Part shown: positions 11,466-19,818 of the stretch, in pieces | Position numbering within the stretch: the stretch's first letter is position 1 | How the letters are laid out: each line of letters starts with the position of its first letter | NCBI GenBank assembly: GCA_029250945.1 | Contig: JAQXEG010000009.1 | Span: 124,001 to 188,000 of the forward strand | Source: Yoonia sp. | GTDB lineage: Bacteria > Pseudomonadota > Alphaproteobacteria > Rhodobacterales > Rhodobacteraceae | Reading direction: 5' to 3' | Length of the DNA: 64,000 nucleotides | Notes under the pieces: generated by a model | The model's input: only the letters and a program-made list of their open reading frames with translations | The model's database searches: none | What the model was told of the DNA's origin: nothing | Program-made: the position numbers and the translations under genes

Positions 11466-12025
11466 GATATGGGCTCCAGAATGGTTGGGTCTTTGGCGAG
11501 AACGTCAATCACGCTTTGGGTTGTCTCGGCGATGCTTGCCTGTGGGCCGACCGGCACATGCAGGCGCGCCTTAGCATAGATTGGTCCGCGATCTTGTAGC
11601 AGTTGGGTCAACGTCGCCTTGGGATCAGCGGTGCGTAGCAGTGGCCGCGTATCCTTGTGCCGGACCCGTTCCCATAGCGTTGCAAGCGGTACATCCAACA
11701 AAACGGAAACGCCCTTTTGCCCGATCAGATCGCGGGTGCGTTCGGACAGGAACGCCCCACCGCCGGTGGATAGAACCGCAGGCGGACCCGACATCAGCCG
11801 GTCGATGACTTCGACCTCACGGTCGCGGAAAAACGGCTCTCCGTCGCGGGCAAAAATCTCTGATATTGTAAGGGCTGCGGCCTCTTCGAGTGCGGCATCA
11901 CTGTCCAGAAACGCGACGCCCAGCTTATCGGCCAGCGCCCGCCCGATGGCCGATTTGCCAGACCCCATCATACCGACCAGCACAACCGTGCGGCGCAGTG
12001 TCAGATGTGGTTGGTCATCGGCCAC
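11462..12025 (-). CDS. aroK: Shikimate kinase
   Basis: Phosphorylates shikimate at the 3-hydroxyl using ATP. The 187-residue protein has the P-loop LVGMMGSGKSAIGRAL near residue 16, the shikimate-binding DSDAALEE, FARDGEPFFRDREVEV and VLSTGGGAF. First gene of the aroK-aroB pair, divergent from the small membrane-protein gene at 12185. Confidence 0.96.
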   Translation of the reverse strand: MADDQPHLTLRRTVVLVGMMGSGKSAIGRALADKLGVAFLDSDAALEEAAALTISEIFARDGEPFFRDREVEVIDRLMSGPPAVLSTGGGAFLSERTRDLIGQKGVSVLLDVPLATLWERVRHKDTRPLLRTADPKATLTQLLQDRGPIYAKARLHVPVGPQASIAETTQSVIDVLAKDPTILEPIS

Positions 12026-12060
12026 GGTCTATCCTTTGATTTTTCGCGTTGATCTATCGG

Positions 12061-12149
12061 CTAACTGCCGCCTAATTAAAAATTATGCAAGCAATGGCGT
12101 GATCTTGCACAATAGGGCATATATACACAATGCAACAAGCGGCAGTTAG
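12061..12149. repeat. Long-spaced perfect inverted repeat in the divergent aroK / xerD-cluster control region
   Basis: CTAACTGCCGC at 12061-12071 and its exact reverse complement GCGGCAGTTAG at 12139-12149 frame a 67-base AT-rich core. The core carries AATTAAAAATTATG and CATATATACACAATG and lies between two diverging genes. It may be a looping operator or a cruciform; no known regulator is recognised. Confidence 0.55.
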
Positions 12150-12184
12150 GCCGCGCAACGAGCAATTTCGGGGGCATTCCAACG

Positions 12185-12340
12185 ATGCTATGGCGACTGA
12201 TCAAATTCATTTTGTTTCTGGTTATTTTAGGCGGGATCGCATTGATCGCATATGCCTATGTCGGGCCAGTTTTGATGCCGTCTGATTTTGCCGCCCCCAG
12301 CGCGCCTGTGTCCGAAAATATCACGCTGGACGTCGACTAG
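12185..12340 (+). CDS. Small single-pass membrane protein, 51 residues
   Basis: The short frame runs from ATG 12185, preceded by CGGGGGC at about the right distance, to TAG 12338-12340, directly followed by the ATG of the next gene. The peptide starts MLWRLIKFILFLVILGGIAL, a clear transmembrane helix with basic N-terminal residues, then a short Ala/Pro/Ser-rich tail. No function is known. Its position directly before the secreted protein and xerD suggests a conserved three-gene transcript. Confidence 0.7.
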   Translation: MLWRLIKFILFLVILGGIALIAYAYVGPVLMPSDFAAPSAPVSENITLDVD

Positions 12341-13855
12341 ATGCTATTGCGCAGTTCACTGACTGCGCTTTGCCTTGGCGCGGGATCGGCGGTCACCGCC
12401 CAAGATGCAGCCCCAATGTCCGCAATCGATTGGCTGTCCCAAAGCGTTGAGGTGCCTGGAATAGTGGCGCCCCCCAAACCCCGCGATGAACCTGAGGTCA
12501 GCAATGGCGCCGCATCGCCATCAATCACAGTATCATCGCTGGATGATCCATCCCCTGATCCAATCGGCCTGCTGCCAACGGATGTCACCGGCTTGCCGCG
12601 CAACCTGTGGGCGCTGAGCGATAGTGCGGCATTGGTGCGCGATCTGAATGCGATTGATACCGCCACAATTCCCGCCGCCCAAAGCCTGTTGATGACCCTT
12701 TTGCTGGCCGAGGTTGATCCGCCCCTTGGTGCCGGTCCTGAAGGTGCGTTATTCCTTGCGCGGGTTGATAAGCTTCTGGATATCGGTGCGCTTGATCCCG
12801 CACTGGCAATGCTGTCACAGGTCGACCGCGAAAACCCAACGTTGTTTCGCCGCTGGTTCGATGTATCCCTGCTAACCGGTGCAGAGGATGACGCATGCGA
12901 CGTGATGCGCGACACACCCAATGTGGCACCAACCCTGCCCGCGCGCATCTTTTGCCTTGCGCGGGGCGGTGATTGGCCTGCCGCGGCCCTCACGTTGAAC
13001 ACCCACCGCGTGCTGGGTGACATCACACCCGAGGAAGAGGCGCTGCTGTCGCGGTTCCTAGACGCAGATCTGTATGAGGACGAGCTGCCCCTGCCGATCC
13101 CCGACCGCCTTAGCCCGCTGATATTCCGCATGCACGAGGCGATTGGCGAACCGCTACCGACACGCACGTTGCCCAATGCCTTTGCCCATTCCGATCTGCG
13201 CGACACGACAGGGTGGAAATCACAGATCGAAGCGGCAGAGCGCCTCACCCGTGTTGGCGCGATTTCCGCGAATGTTCTGCAAGACCTTTATACACAGCGT
13301 AAACCAGCCGCGTCCGGCGGGGTCTGGAACCGCGTCGCCGCCGTGCAAAAATTCGACGCCGCGATCCTGTCTGGCGACCCTGAAGCCATCACCGCACGCC
13401 TACCGCAAGCATGGACTGAGATCGCAGATGCCAAGCTAGAAGTGCCGTTCGCCAATTTATACGCCGACACACTTGCCGATCTGGACCTGCCACCGTCAGA
13501 AGCGATGACAGATTTACTCTTGGTCTCGGACAATTACGAAGGGTTCGCGCAAACCGCCCCAAAAAATTTCGCGACCTCCATCGCTCTTGGCGCGCCAATT
13601 GACCCGACAGGCCCGTTAGAAATGGCCATTTACGCCGCCTTTACCACCGCCCCGCCCGCGCCTGAACAGGAGGCGCTCGCGCGGAACGGCAACCTTGGCG
13701 AGGCGCTTCTGCAATCGCTGGCCACATTTAACGCGGGCTTTGGAGGCGATATGAACGCGCTGACCAATACCCTGGCACTTTGGCGGCTGGTCGGGTTAGA
13801 GAACATCGCGCGACGCGCGGCGTTGCAACTGTTGATCTTGGATCGCGCCCCATGA
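12341..13855 (+). CDS. Secreted alpha-helical protein of unknown function
   Basis: The 504-residue protein starts immediately after the preceding stop codon. It begins with a signal peptide (LLRSSLTALCLGAGSAVTAQ), then a Pro/Ser-rich segment of about 60 residues, then a long region of helical, Ala/Leu-rich repeats resembling TPR-like packing. No catalytic motif is recognised. The last codons overlap the xerD start by 4 bases. A periplasmic scaffold role is possible but unproven. Confidence 0.75.
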   Translation: MLLRSSLTALCLGAGSAVTAQDAAPMSAIDWLSQSVEVPGIVAPPKPRDEPEVSNGAASPSITVSSLDDPSPDPIGLLPTDVTGLPRNLWALSDSAALVRDLNAIDTATIPAAQSLLMTLLLAEVDPPLGAGPEGALFLARVDKLLDIGALDPALAMLSQVDRENPTLFRRWFDVSLLTGAEDDACDVMRDTPNVAPTLPARIFCLARGGDWPAAALTLNTHRVLGDITPEEEALLSRFLDADLYEDELPLPIPDRLSPLIFRMHEAIGEPLPTRTLPNAFAHSDLRDTTGWKSQIEAAERLTRVGAISANVLQDLYTQRKPAASGGVWNRVAAVQKFDAAILSGDPEAITARLPQAWTEIADAKLEVPFANLYADTLADLDLPPSEAMTDLLLVSDNYEGFAQTAPKNFATSIALGAPIDPTGPLEMAIYAAFTTAPPAPEQEALARNGNLGEALLQSLATFNAGFGGDMNALTNTLALWRLVGLENIARRAALQLLILDRAP

Positions 13856-14793
13856 CCGCCGCTGACCGTCCTATGGCCCATTGGGTCCAATCGTTTCTTG
13901 AGGCCCAAGCCGCAGAACTGGACGCTGCCACCAACACACAACTTGCCTATGCGCGTGATCTGAACGATTTTGTCGGATGGCTGGCGCCAAAGGCGCTACA
14001 TTTCGCGGATGCGACCCAGGATCACGTCGAGAGTTATCTGGTGGAATGCGGGGCACAGGGCCTTGCCGCATCAACCCGCGCCCGCAGGCTCTCTGCAATC
14101 AAGCAAATCTATCGCTTTGCCTTCGAAGAAGGGTGGCGCGGCGACAACCCCGCAATCCGGATCAAGGGCCCCGGCAAATCAAAGGCGCTGCCCAAAACCC
14201 TCACCGTGGCTGAGGTTGAACGCCTGCTCACCGCCGCCGCCGCATCTCGCGACGGCCCGCGCAACAGCTGCTTAATGGAACTTTTGTACGCCACGGGCAT
14301 GCGAGTTACCGAATTGGTAAGCCTGCCCGTCAGCGCCGCGCGCGGCGATCCCGCCATGCTGCTTGTGCGTGGCAAAGGCGGCAAGGAACGCATGGTGCCA
14401 CTGTCCCCTTCTGCCAAAACCGCGATGGCCGCATGGCTGATCGCCCGCGACGCAGCAGACGAGGCAAGCGTCAAAAATGGCGGCACCGCATCACGCTTCC
14501 TGTTTCCGTCACGTGGTAAGGCAGGGCACCTCACACGGCACCGGTTTTTCGGCCTGATCAAGGAATTTGCCGTCGCCGCTGGCGTATCCCCAGCCAGCGT
14601 GACCCCGCATACGTTGCGCCACGCATTTGCCACCCATTTGCTCGCCGGTGGGGCTGATCTGCGGTCGATCCAGACCATGCTTGGCCATGCTGACGTCGCG
14701 ACGACCGAAATCTACACACATGTGCTGGATGAACGGCTGACGGATCTAGTGTTGCAACATCATCCGCTTTCGCGTTCCAAATCCGACGACTGA
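13852..14793 (+). CDS. xerD: Tyrosine recombinase XerD
   Basis: With XerC it resolves chromosome dimers at dif. The 313-residue protein has an N-terminal SAM-like domain (TQLAYARDLNDFVGWL), then the catalytic domain with Arg in ATGMRVTELVSL, Lys in GKGGKERMVPL, HTLRHAFATHLL, His in TMLGHADVATTEIY, and the nucleophilic Tyr in EIYTHV. ATG 13852 overlaps the previous stop (ATGA); the frame extends upstream only through the other gene. A role in integrating foreign DNA is unlikely given the chromosomal context and its normal length. Confidence 0.92.
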   Translation: MTAADRPMAHWVQSFLEAQAAELDAATNTQLAYARDLNDFVGWLAPKALHFADATQDHVESYLVECGAQGLAASTRARRLSAIKQIYRFAFEEGWRGDNPAIRIKGPGKSKALPKTLTVAEVERLLTAAAASRDGPRNSCLMELLYATGMRVTELVSLPVSAARGDPAMLLVRGKGGKERMVPLSPSAKTAMAAWLIARDAADEASVKNGGTASRFLFPSRGKAGHLTRHRFFGLIKEFAVAAGVSPASVTPHTLRHAFATHLLAGGADLRSIQTMLGHADVATTEIYTHVLDERLTDLVLQHHPLSRSKSDD

Positions 14794-14849
14794 CCTTGAT
14801 GATCGGCCCATCCGGCCCCATAATTAAGCTTACGTTTTAACGAAAGAGA

Positions 14850-16154
14850 ATGATGGACGCTTCTGTTTTTGACGGTGCCTTTTGGATCACCGCCGCCGCG
14901 ATTTTGGTACTATTGGTCATGTCGGGGTTCTTCTCTGGCTCGGAAACGGCGCTCACGGCCGCCTCGCGCGGCAAACTCCGCTCCGCCGCTGACAAGGGAT
15001 CACGCGGCGCACAAACCGCGCTGGATATCACCGAAGACAATGAACGACTGATCGGTTCTGTCTTGCTGGGCAACAACGTGGTCAACATCTTGGCCACCTC
15101 GCTTGCGACCGCTGTACTGACCAAAGTCTTCGGCCAAAACGGCGTGGCCGCCGCCACATTGATCATGACCCTACTTGTCCTGATTTTTGCCGAAGTGCTG
15201 CCAAAAACAGTCGCAATCACCAATCCTGAAAAGGTCGCATCCTTCGTTGCAACCCCCATCGGGCTTGTGGTGCGCCTGTTTGCCCCCATCGTTGCTGCAG
15301 TGCGGTTCTTCGTGCGTGGCGTTTTACTGGTCTTTGGTGTGCGCACCGATCCAGATAGCCACATCCTTGCCGTGCGCGAAGAAATCGCAGGTGCGCTGCA
15401 ACTGGGCCACTCCGAGGGCATCGTCGAAAAAGAGGACCGCGACCGCATCCTTGGCGCGCTTGACCTCAACGAACGGGTTGTCGAGGAAATCATGCTGCAC
15501 CGCTCAGGGATTGAGGTGATCGACGCCACCCTGCCCGCGCAGGATATCCTGACCCAATGTCTGCAAAGCCAGCACACCCGCCTGCCGATCTATCAGGACG
15601 ATCCCGAAAATATCGTCGGTGTGATCCACGCCAAAGATTTGTTGCGCGCGATGCACAAATTGCTGATCTTGGGCGACGCAAACGCCAAGGCACTTGCCGA
15701 TTTCGACATCATGACCGTGGCCATGCCGCCCTATTTTGTGCCTGAAACCACAACGCTCGATGATCAAATGCGCGAATTTCTGCGCCGCAAATCCCACTTT
15801 GCCCTCGTCGTTGACGAATACGGCGGGCTACAGGGTCTCATCACCCTCGAAGACATCCTCGAAGAAATCGTTGGCGAGATTGCCGATGAATTTGACGGTG
15901 ACGACGCCGACCAGATCGAGGCCACATCAGACGGTGCCTACCTTGTCGAAGGGGCCATGACGATCCGCGATCTCAACCGCGCCCATGACTGGTCCCTCCC
16001 CGATGAAGAGGCAAACACAGTCGCAGGCCTTGTCATCCACGAGGCACAGATGATCCCCGTCGAGGGCCAAGTCTTCTCATTCCACGGCTTCCGTTTCGAA
16101 GTTCTGGAAAAGGCTGAAAACCGCATCGCAACCCTCAAGATCAGACCGCTTTAA
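14850..16154 (+). CDS. CNNM/CorC-family membrane protein (DUF21, CBS pair, CorC_HlyC)
   Basis: Members of this family act in magnesium or cobalt efflux, or as hemolysin-like regulators. The 434-residue protein has a DUF21 membrane domain with about three or four helices (residues 1-190; FFSGSETALTAASRGKL), a CBS pair (about 205-330; TRLPIYQDDPENIVGVIHAKD and EYGGLQGLITLEDILEEIVG) and a C-terminal CorC_HlyC domain (FRFEVLEKAENRI). Two ATGs stand in tandem at 14850 and 14853 after AAAGAGA; either may be used. The exact ion cannot be read from sequence. Confidence 0.88.
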   Translation: MMDASVFDGAFWITAAAILVLLVMSGFFSGSETALTAASRGKLRSAADKGSRGAQTALDITEDNERLIGSVLLGNNVVNILATSLATAVLTKVFGQNGVAAATLIMTLLVLIFAEVLPKTVAITNPEKVASFVATPIGLVVRLFAPIVAAVRFFVRGVLLVFGVRTDPDSHILAVREEIAGALQLGHSEGIVEKEDRDRILGALDLNERVVEEIMLHRSGIEVIDATLPAQDILTQCLQSQHTRLPIYQDDPENIVGVIHAKDLLRAMHKLLILGDANAKALADFDIMTVAMPPYFVPETTTLDDQMREFLRRKSHFALVVDEYGGLQGLITLEDILEEIVGEIADEFDGDDADQIEATSDGAYLVEGAMTIRDLNRAHDWSLPDEEANTVAGLVIHEAQMIPVEGQVFSFHGFRFEVLEKAENRIATLKIRPL

Positions 16155-16173
16155 CCAGCCTGACCTCGCTTTT

Positions 16174-16234
16174 TCAAAATACTCCAGGGTGCGGGGCTGG
16201 CCCCGCGTGTCGGCGCGCCAAAGGCGTGGCGACA
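16174..16234. terminator. Double hairpin with Rhodobacterales-type intergenic repeat
   Basis: Between two converging genes lie GCGGGGCTGGCCCCGC (16191-16206, perfect stem) and a second 12-base imperfect stem, TGTCGGCGCGCC at 16208-16219 against GGCGTGGCGACA at 16223-16234. The leading CAAAATACTCC..GGGTGCGGGGCTGGC recurs in similar form at 34280-34310. There is no T tract, so termination would not be classical. Confidence 0.55.
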
Positions 16235-16339
16235 TCATCACCGCCCCTTAAAGAAACCACCCAAGATCCCGCGCACAATGCGGCGGCCTGTCTTGCCCTT
16301 CAGTTCTTTGATCACCACTTTGGCCAGCGACTCACCAAA

Positions 16340-17788
16340 TCAGCCGCCCTTGCTGGACCGGCGCGATGTGGTTTCACCCCCGTCATAACGACGCGCTTTT
16401 TTATATGCGCGCTCCTTTTCCTCAGCGGCCTCCTCAGCGGCTTCTGCAGCCTCGGCCTCTTTCGCGGCGACGTCGGCACGTTTGGCCAACATCTCTGCGG
16501 CGCTTTCGCGGTCCAAGGTGATGTCGTATTTACCCGCCATGTCTGATGCGGCCATGATCGCCTTGCGCGTCGGGCCGTCAATCGGGCTCAGTTGGGATGA
16601 TGGCGGACGGATCAATGTGCGCTGCACGATTTGCGGAATGACCTTTTTGTCAAGGAACGATGTCACCGCTTCACCTGTGCCGACCTCTTGAATGGCTTCT
16701 GCCGTGTTAAAATCAGGGTTGTCGCGATAGGTCTCAGAAACGGTGTTCAGCTCCTTACGATCCTTGGCCGTAAATGCACGCAAAGCATGCTGAACGCGAT
16801 TGCCCAACTGGCCGAGCACATCATCAGGAATATCGGCGGGATTTTGGGTCACAAAATACACGCCGACCCCCTTGGACCGGATCAAGCGGGCGACCTGTTC
16901 GACCTTGTTGACCAATGCCTTTGGCGCGCCGTCAAACAACAGGTGCGCCTCATCGAAGAAGAACACCAGCTTTGGCTTGTCGGGGTTGCCGACCTCTGGC
17001 AGTTCTTCAAACAATTCCGACAGCAACCACAACAAGAACGTCGCATATAACCGCGGACTGCCCATCAACTGATCGGCGGCCAGAATATTAATCTCGCCCT
17101 TTCTATCAGGGGTCACGAGCATCAGATCAGACAGGTCGAGCGCTGGTTCACCGAACAAGGCCGCACCACCTTGATTTTCCAACACCAGCAATTGCCGTTG
17201 GATTGCACCAACTGACGATGACGCCACATTGCCATAGCGCAGCGATAGATCCGCCGTATGTTGCCCGACCCAAACCAAAAGCGCCTGAAGATCGCGCAAA
17301 TCCAATAGCGGCAGCCCCTCTTCATCCGCCACGCGGAAGGCCAAGTTCAACACGCCTTCTTGTACGTCCGTCAGTTCCAGCAGGCGCGACAACAACAATG
17401 GGCTCATCTCGGCCACGGTGGCGCGGATCGGGTGGCCTTGCTTGCCAAAAAAAAACCAGAATGTAACTGGAAAGCTGTCATATTGCAGATCAAGCCCGAT
17501 GGTCTTGGCGCGATTGGTAAAGGCCTCGTGCAGCTTGAACCCTTCGGATCCAGCCACCGCAAGCCCGGACAAATCTCCCTTCACGTCAGACAGGAACACC
17601 GGCACACCGGCGGTCGAAAACCCTTCGGCCATGATTTGCAGCGTCACGGTTTTACCCGTTCCCGTTGCCCCCGCGATCAAACCATGGGGGTTTGACTTGT
17701 CCAAAAGCATGACCTGCGCGTCACCATATGCAGCACCGCCACCACCAATAAAGAGATTGTCTGTAATCGTCCTTGGACCCTTCGTCAT
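16340..17788 (-). CDS. HerA-like P-loop ATPase (DUF853/YjgR), C-terminal tail cut off by an in-frame TGA
   Basis: Belongs to the FtsK/HerA ATPase class; cellular role unknown. The 482-residue product has Walker A AGATGTGKTVTLQI near residue 38, FLSDVKGDLSG, Walker B KLVFFFDEAHLLFDG, and VYFVTQNPADIPDDVLGQLG. A helical Ala/Glu-rich stretch follows near residue 440. The frame stops at TGA 16340-16342 but continues without interruption for 33 more codons to 16238. Those codons encode a tail (SLAKVVIKELKG, then RRIVRGILGGFFKGR) of the kind that ends this family, so the gene has probably lost its C-terminus. The ATPase core is complete and may still work. Confidence 0.85.
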   Translation of the reverse strand: MTKGPRTITDNLFIGGGGAAYGDAQVMLLDKSNPHGLIAGATGTGKTVTLQIMAEGFSTAGVPVFLSDVKGDLSGLAVAGSEGFKLHEAFTNRAKTIGLDLQYDSFPVTFWFFFGKQGHPIRATVAEMSPLLLSRLLELTDVQEGVLNLAFRVADEEGLPLLDLRDLQALLVWVGQHTADLSLRYGNVASSSVGAIQRQLLVLENQGGAALFGEPALDLSDLMLVTPDRKGEINILAADQLMGSPRLYATFLLWLLSELFEELPEVGNPDKPKLVFFFDEAHLLFDGAPKALVNKVEQVARLIRSKGVGVYFVTQNPADIPDDVLGQLGNRVQHALRAFTAKDRKELNTVSETYRDNPDFNTAEAIQEVGTGEAVTSFLDKKVIPQIVQRTLIRPPSSQLSPIDGPTRKAIMAASDMAGKYDITLDRESAAEMLAKRADVAAKEAEAAEAAEEAAEEKERAYKKARRYDGGETTSRRSSKGG

Positions 17789-17882
17789 AAATCTGTCGGG
17801 CCAAAATACATTCTTAACACTTATCTACTAATCTAAGTGCACAGTCGGCGCACCAACATGTCCCCCGGTGTGACGGCTGTTC

Positions 17883-17923
17883 CTCCCTGTCAGACTTGCC
17901 GTGCCCTCGGGCACGGCTTTTTT
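17883..17923 (+). terminator. Strong terminator of an unidentified plus-strand transcript, with upstream CCTCCC loop
   Basis: GCCGTGCCC-TC-GGGCACGGC (17898-17917) is a near-perfect hairpin followed by six T. No open reading frame ends upstream on this strand and the neighbouring ATPase gene points away, so it ends a non-coding RNA or a leader. Just upstream, TGAC...GTCA flanks TTCCTCCC (17880-17887), an anti-Shine-Dalgarno-like segment. The promoter is not obvious. Confidence 0.7.
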
Positions 17924-17959
17924 ATGCGAAAATGTGATCGGTTTAACCAAGATTGGCTG

Positions 17960-17988
17960 TTGACCCCTATAGTTGCATTGCGTAGCGT
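17960..17988 (+). promoter_or_regulatory. Candidate promoter of a small RNA
   Basis: TTGACC at 17960-17965, a 17-base spacer, and TAGCGT at 17983-17988. The -10 is weak (three of six consensus bases). It lies 36 bases after the first terminator and about 40 bases before the next one, which would define a transcript of about 60 nucleotides. Confidence 0.45.
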
Positions 17989-17994
17989 CACATC

Positions 17995-18054
17995 AAATAG
18001 TCGGCCAAGTCCGACAGGGAGAAGACGAAAAAGGGTCCTGCTGGGCCCTTTTTC
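17995..18054 (+). ncRNA. Candidate small RNA of about 60 nt ending in a bidirectional terminator
   Basis: Between the TTGACC promoter and the terminator there is no frame of useful length. The predicted RNA has a small hairpin GTCGG-CCAAGT-CCGAC (18000-18015), then a purine-rich GGGAGAAGACG, then the terminator AAAAAGGGTCC-TGCT-GGGCCCTTTTT (18028-18053). Segment 18002-18021 is complementary to 17883-17901 with one mismatch and one bulge, so this RNA could pair with the transcript ending at 17923. It may instead be a leader of the IalB gene at 18164. Confidence 0.5.
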
Positions 18055-18163
18055 TATGGCCAAAGATGCGTGAAACGTCGCCCATCGGGGCTATTTTGCC
18101 ACTGACACCGCAAATACCCCATGCTACATCTGTGCAAACGCGTATTTTTGGGAATTATTGAAC

Positions 18164-18760
18164 ATGCTGAACCTGTTAAAACCGCTCGCGCTTGGCGTGG
18201 TACTGATCGCGAGCACGTCTGCCTTCGCCCAAGAAGCTACCCCCGAGGCCGAGGCCCCCGCAACAGAGCAAACCTCCGATCTGCACATGGGCACAGAGGT
18301 TGCTGATCCAAATGCGGTTGGCACCCCCTATCTGCGCGACACTTATGGCGACTGGGCATCGCGTTGCCTGCGCGCCGAGGAAGGCACCGCCGATCCTTGC
18401 CAGCTTTACCAACTTTTGAACGATGCCGACGGGAATTCGGTTGCCGAAATCAGCATGTTCCCGCTACCTGCGGGCAATCGCGCTGCTGCGGGTGCCACAA
18501 TCGTTGTCCCGCTTGAAACACTTTTGACGCAAGAGCTGCGGATTTCAATCGATGGGGCCGCACCGCGCCGCTATCCGTTCACATTCTGCAACCGTGCAGG
18601 CTGTGTCGCACGCGTCGGGTTTACAGCCGATGAAATCAGCGCTTTCAAGCGCGGCAATGTTGCGACCTTGCGCATGGTGCCAGCCGCCGCACCCGAGGAT
18701 GAAGTGATCCTTAACATCTCGTTGACCGGCTTTACCGCAGGCTACGACGCCTCCAACTAA
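18164..18760 (+). CDS. Invasion-associated locus B (IalB) family periplasmic protein
   Basis: The 198-residue protein has a signal peptide (MLNLLKPLALGVVLIASTSAFAQ), an acidic Pro/Glu-rich spacer of about 25 residues, then the IalB domain with TYGDWASRCL, ADPCQLYQLL, the FTFCNRAGCVARVGFT block and a conserved GF near the end. Four cysteines in the domain suggest two disulfides. The family is widespread in alphaproteobacteria, also in non-pathogens, and its molecular role is unsettled. ATG 18164 is chosen over TTG 18158 because it starts the signal peptide. A clear terminator follows. Confidence 0.88.
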   Translation: MLNLLKPLALGVVLIASTSAFAQEATPEAEAPATEQTSDLHMGTEVADPNAVGTPYLRDTYGDWASRCLRAEEGTADPCQLYQLLNDADGNSVAEISMFPLPAGNRAAAGATIVVPLETLLTQELRISIDGAAPRRYPFTFCNRAGCVARVGFTADEISAFKRGNVATLRMVPAAAPEDEVILNISLTGFTAGYDASN

Positions 18761-18779
18761 GACGACCGCACCTATTGCG

Positions 18780-18807
18780 AAGGGGCTGCCAAGTGCGGCC
18801 CCTTTTT
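18780..18807 (+). terminator. Rho-independent terminator of the IalB gene
   Basis: AAGGGGCTGC (18780-18789) pairs with GCGGCCCCTT (18795-18804) over a 5-base loop with one mismatch, followed by further T. It lies 19 bases after the stop codon. Confidence 0.88.
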
Positions 18808-18891
18808 GCTGAAAAACGCACAATTCACGCCATTTTTGCCCACATTGTGTTGCTAAACCCGCAACAAAGCAGTGACCAAAGGGGCAAAACC

Positions 18892-19818
18892 ATGGATATC
18901 GTCAACAATATCTGGTTTGCGATCGGTGAATTTTTCTGGAATATGAACAGCCGTTTGGCCGTTCTATACCTTGCATCAACAGTCTTTATCGCCTTTGTCA
19001 TTTGGCTGTCCAAGGAACGCCCGGACACATTCCTGAAATGGCTGATCCCTGCTGCAGTGTACCGTCACAAATCAAATTTACTGGATACCAAGATTTTCTT
19101 GTACAACAGCGTGCTGATGCTCGGCGGTTTTTTGCGCTGGTCAGCTTTACCCCGATGGTCACAATCGGCTTGCTGGATCTTTTCGTGGGCCTCAGCGGCG
19201 AAGCCTATGCGCCTACCGAATTCTCACTACTGCACAGCGCAATCGCGACGCTGATCATGATCCTGACCTTGGACTTCAATAAATACTGGGTGCATTATAT
19301 CCACCACGAACACCCTGCCCTCTGACCGTTGGCCGCGTTCATCCGATGTTTCGTGTGTTCAAGACCATGATTGTGGCACTGATCGCCAGTGCAGTACAGA
19401 CGGTGATCCTGTTTGCCGTCATGGTCAAGATTGATCTGATCACCATCGGGTCCCCCAATGTGGGCTATGTGGTGTTCAACATGCTGGGTTCAAACCTGTG
19501 CCATAGCCATATCTGGCTGTCTTATGGCCGCTTTTGGAAACATATCTTTATCTCTCCGGCGCAGCACCACATTCACCGTTCATCTGACAAAAAAACTTTA
19601 ACAAAAACGACGGTGAAGTGTTTGCTTTTTGGGATTGGATGTTCGGCACGCTCTACATCACCAATGGCGAAGAGCACCTGAAATTTGGCGTATCAGACGC
19701 CGATGGCAACCGCGTAAAGCAGCCGCATCCAACCTTGCGCGCCGCCGTGTTCCATCCTTTCGTCGAAAGTTGGGAGGCGCTGAAAACGCCCAAGCAGCCG
19801 TCCAAGGCGAAAACCTGA
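18892..19818 (+). pseudogene. Sterol desaturase / fatty-acid hydroxylase family gene with three lesions
   Basis: The family uses histidine boxes to hold a di-iron centre in a membrane enzyme. ATG 18892 opens a normal N-terminus, but the reading needs three frame changes. (1) In the T run 19128-19133 one T is missing (LMLGGF then FALVSFTPM). (2) Near 19320, HHEHPAL is followed directly by TVGRVHPMFRVF, so about 46 bases that normally encode WPFHAVHHSAE are gone, removing a metal-binding box. (3) In the A run 19589-19595 one A is missing (HHIHRSSDKK then NFNKNDGEVFAFWDW). The end (GEEHLKFGV to KQPSKAKT) is intact. It cannot be functional. Confidence 0.85.

Noticed and set aside
12104-12138. Possible dif-like recombination site near xerD
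   Set aside because: TTGCA...TGCAA arms are 21 bases apart and do not match the 28-base dif layout with a 6-8 base centre.
13852-14793. xerD as the integrase of a genomic island
   Set aside because: Normal XerD length, coupled to housekeeping-like genes, with no attachment repeats or mobile genes nearby.
17448-17457. A run of A inside the HerA-like gene as a second phase-variable tract
   Set aside because: The run of about nine codes for a plausible Phe-rich stretch, is shorter than the 14-base tract, and the frame is intact.
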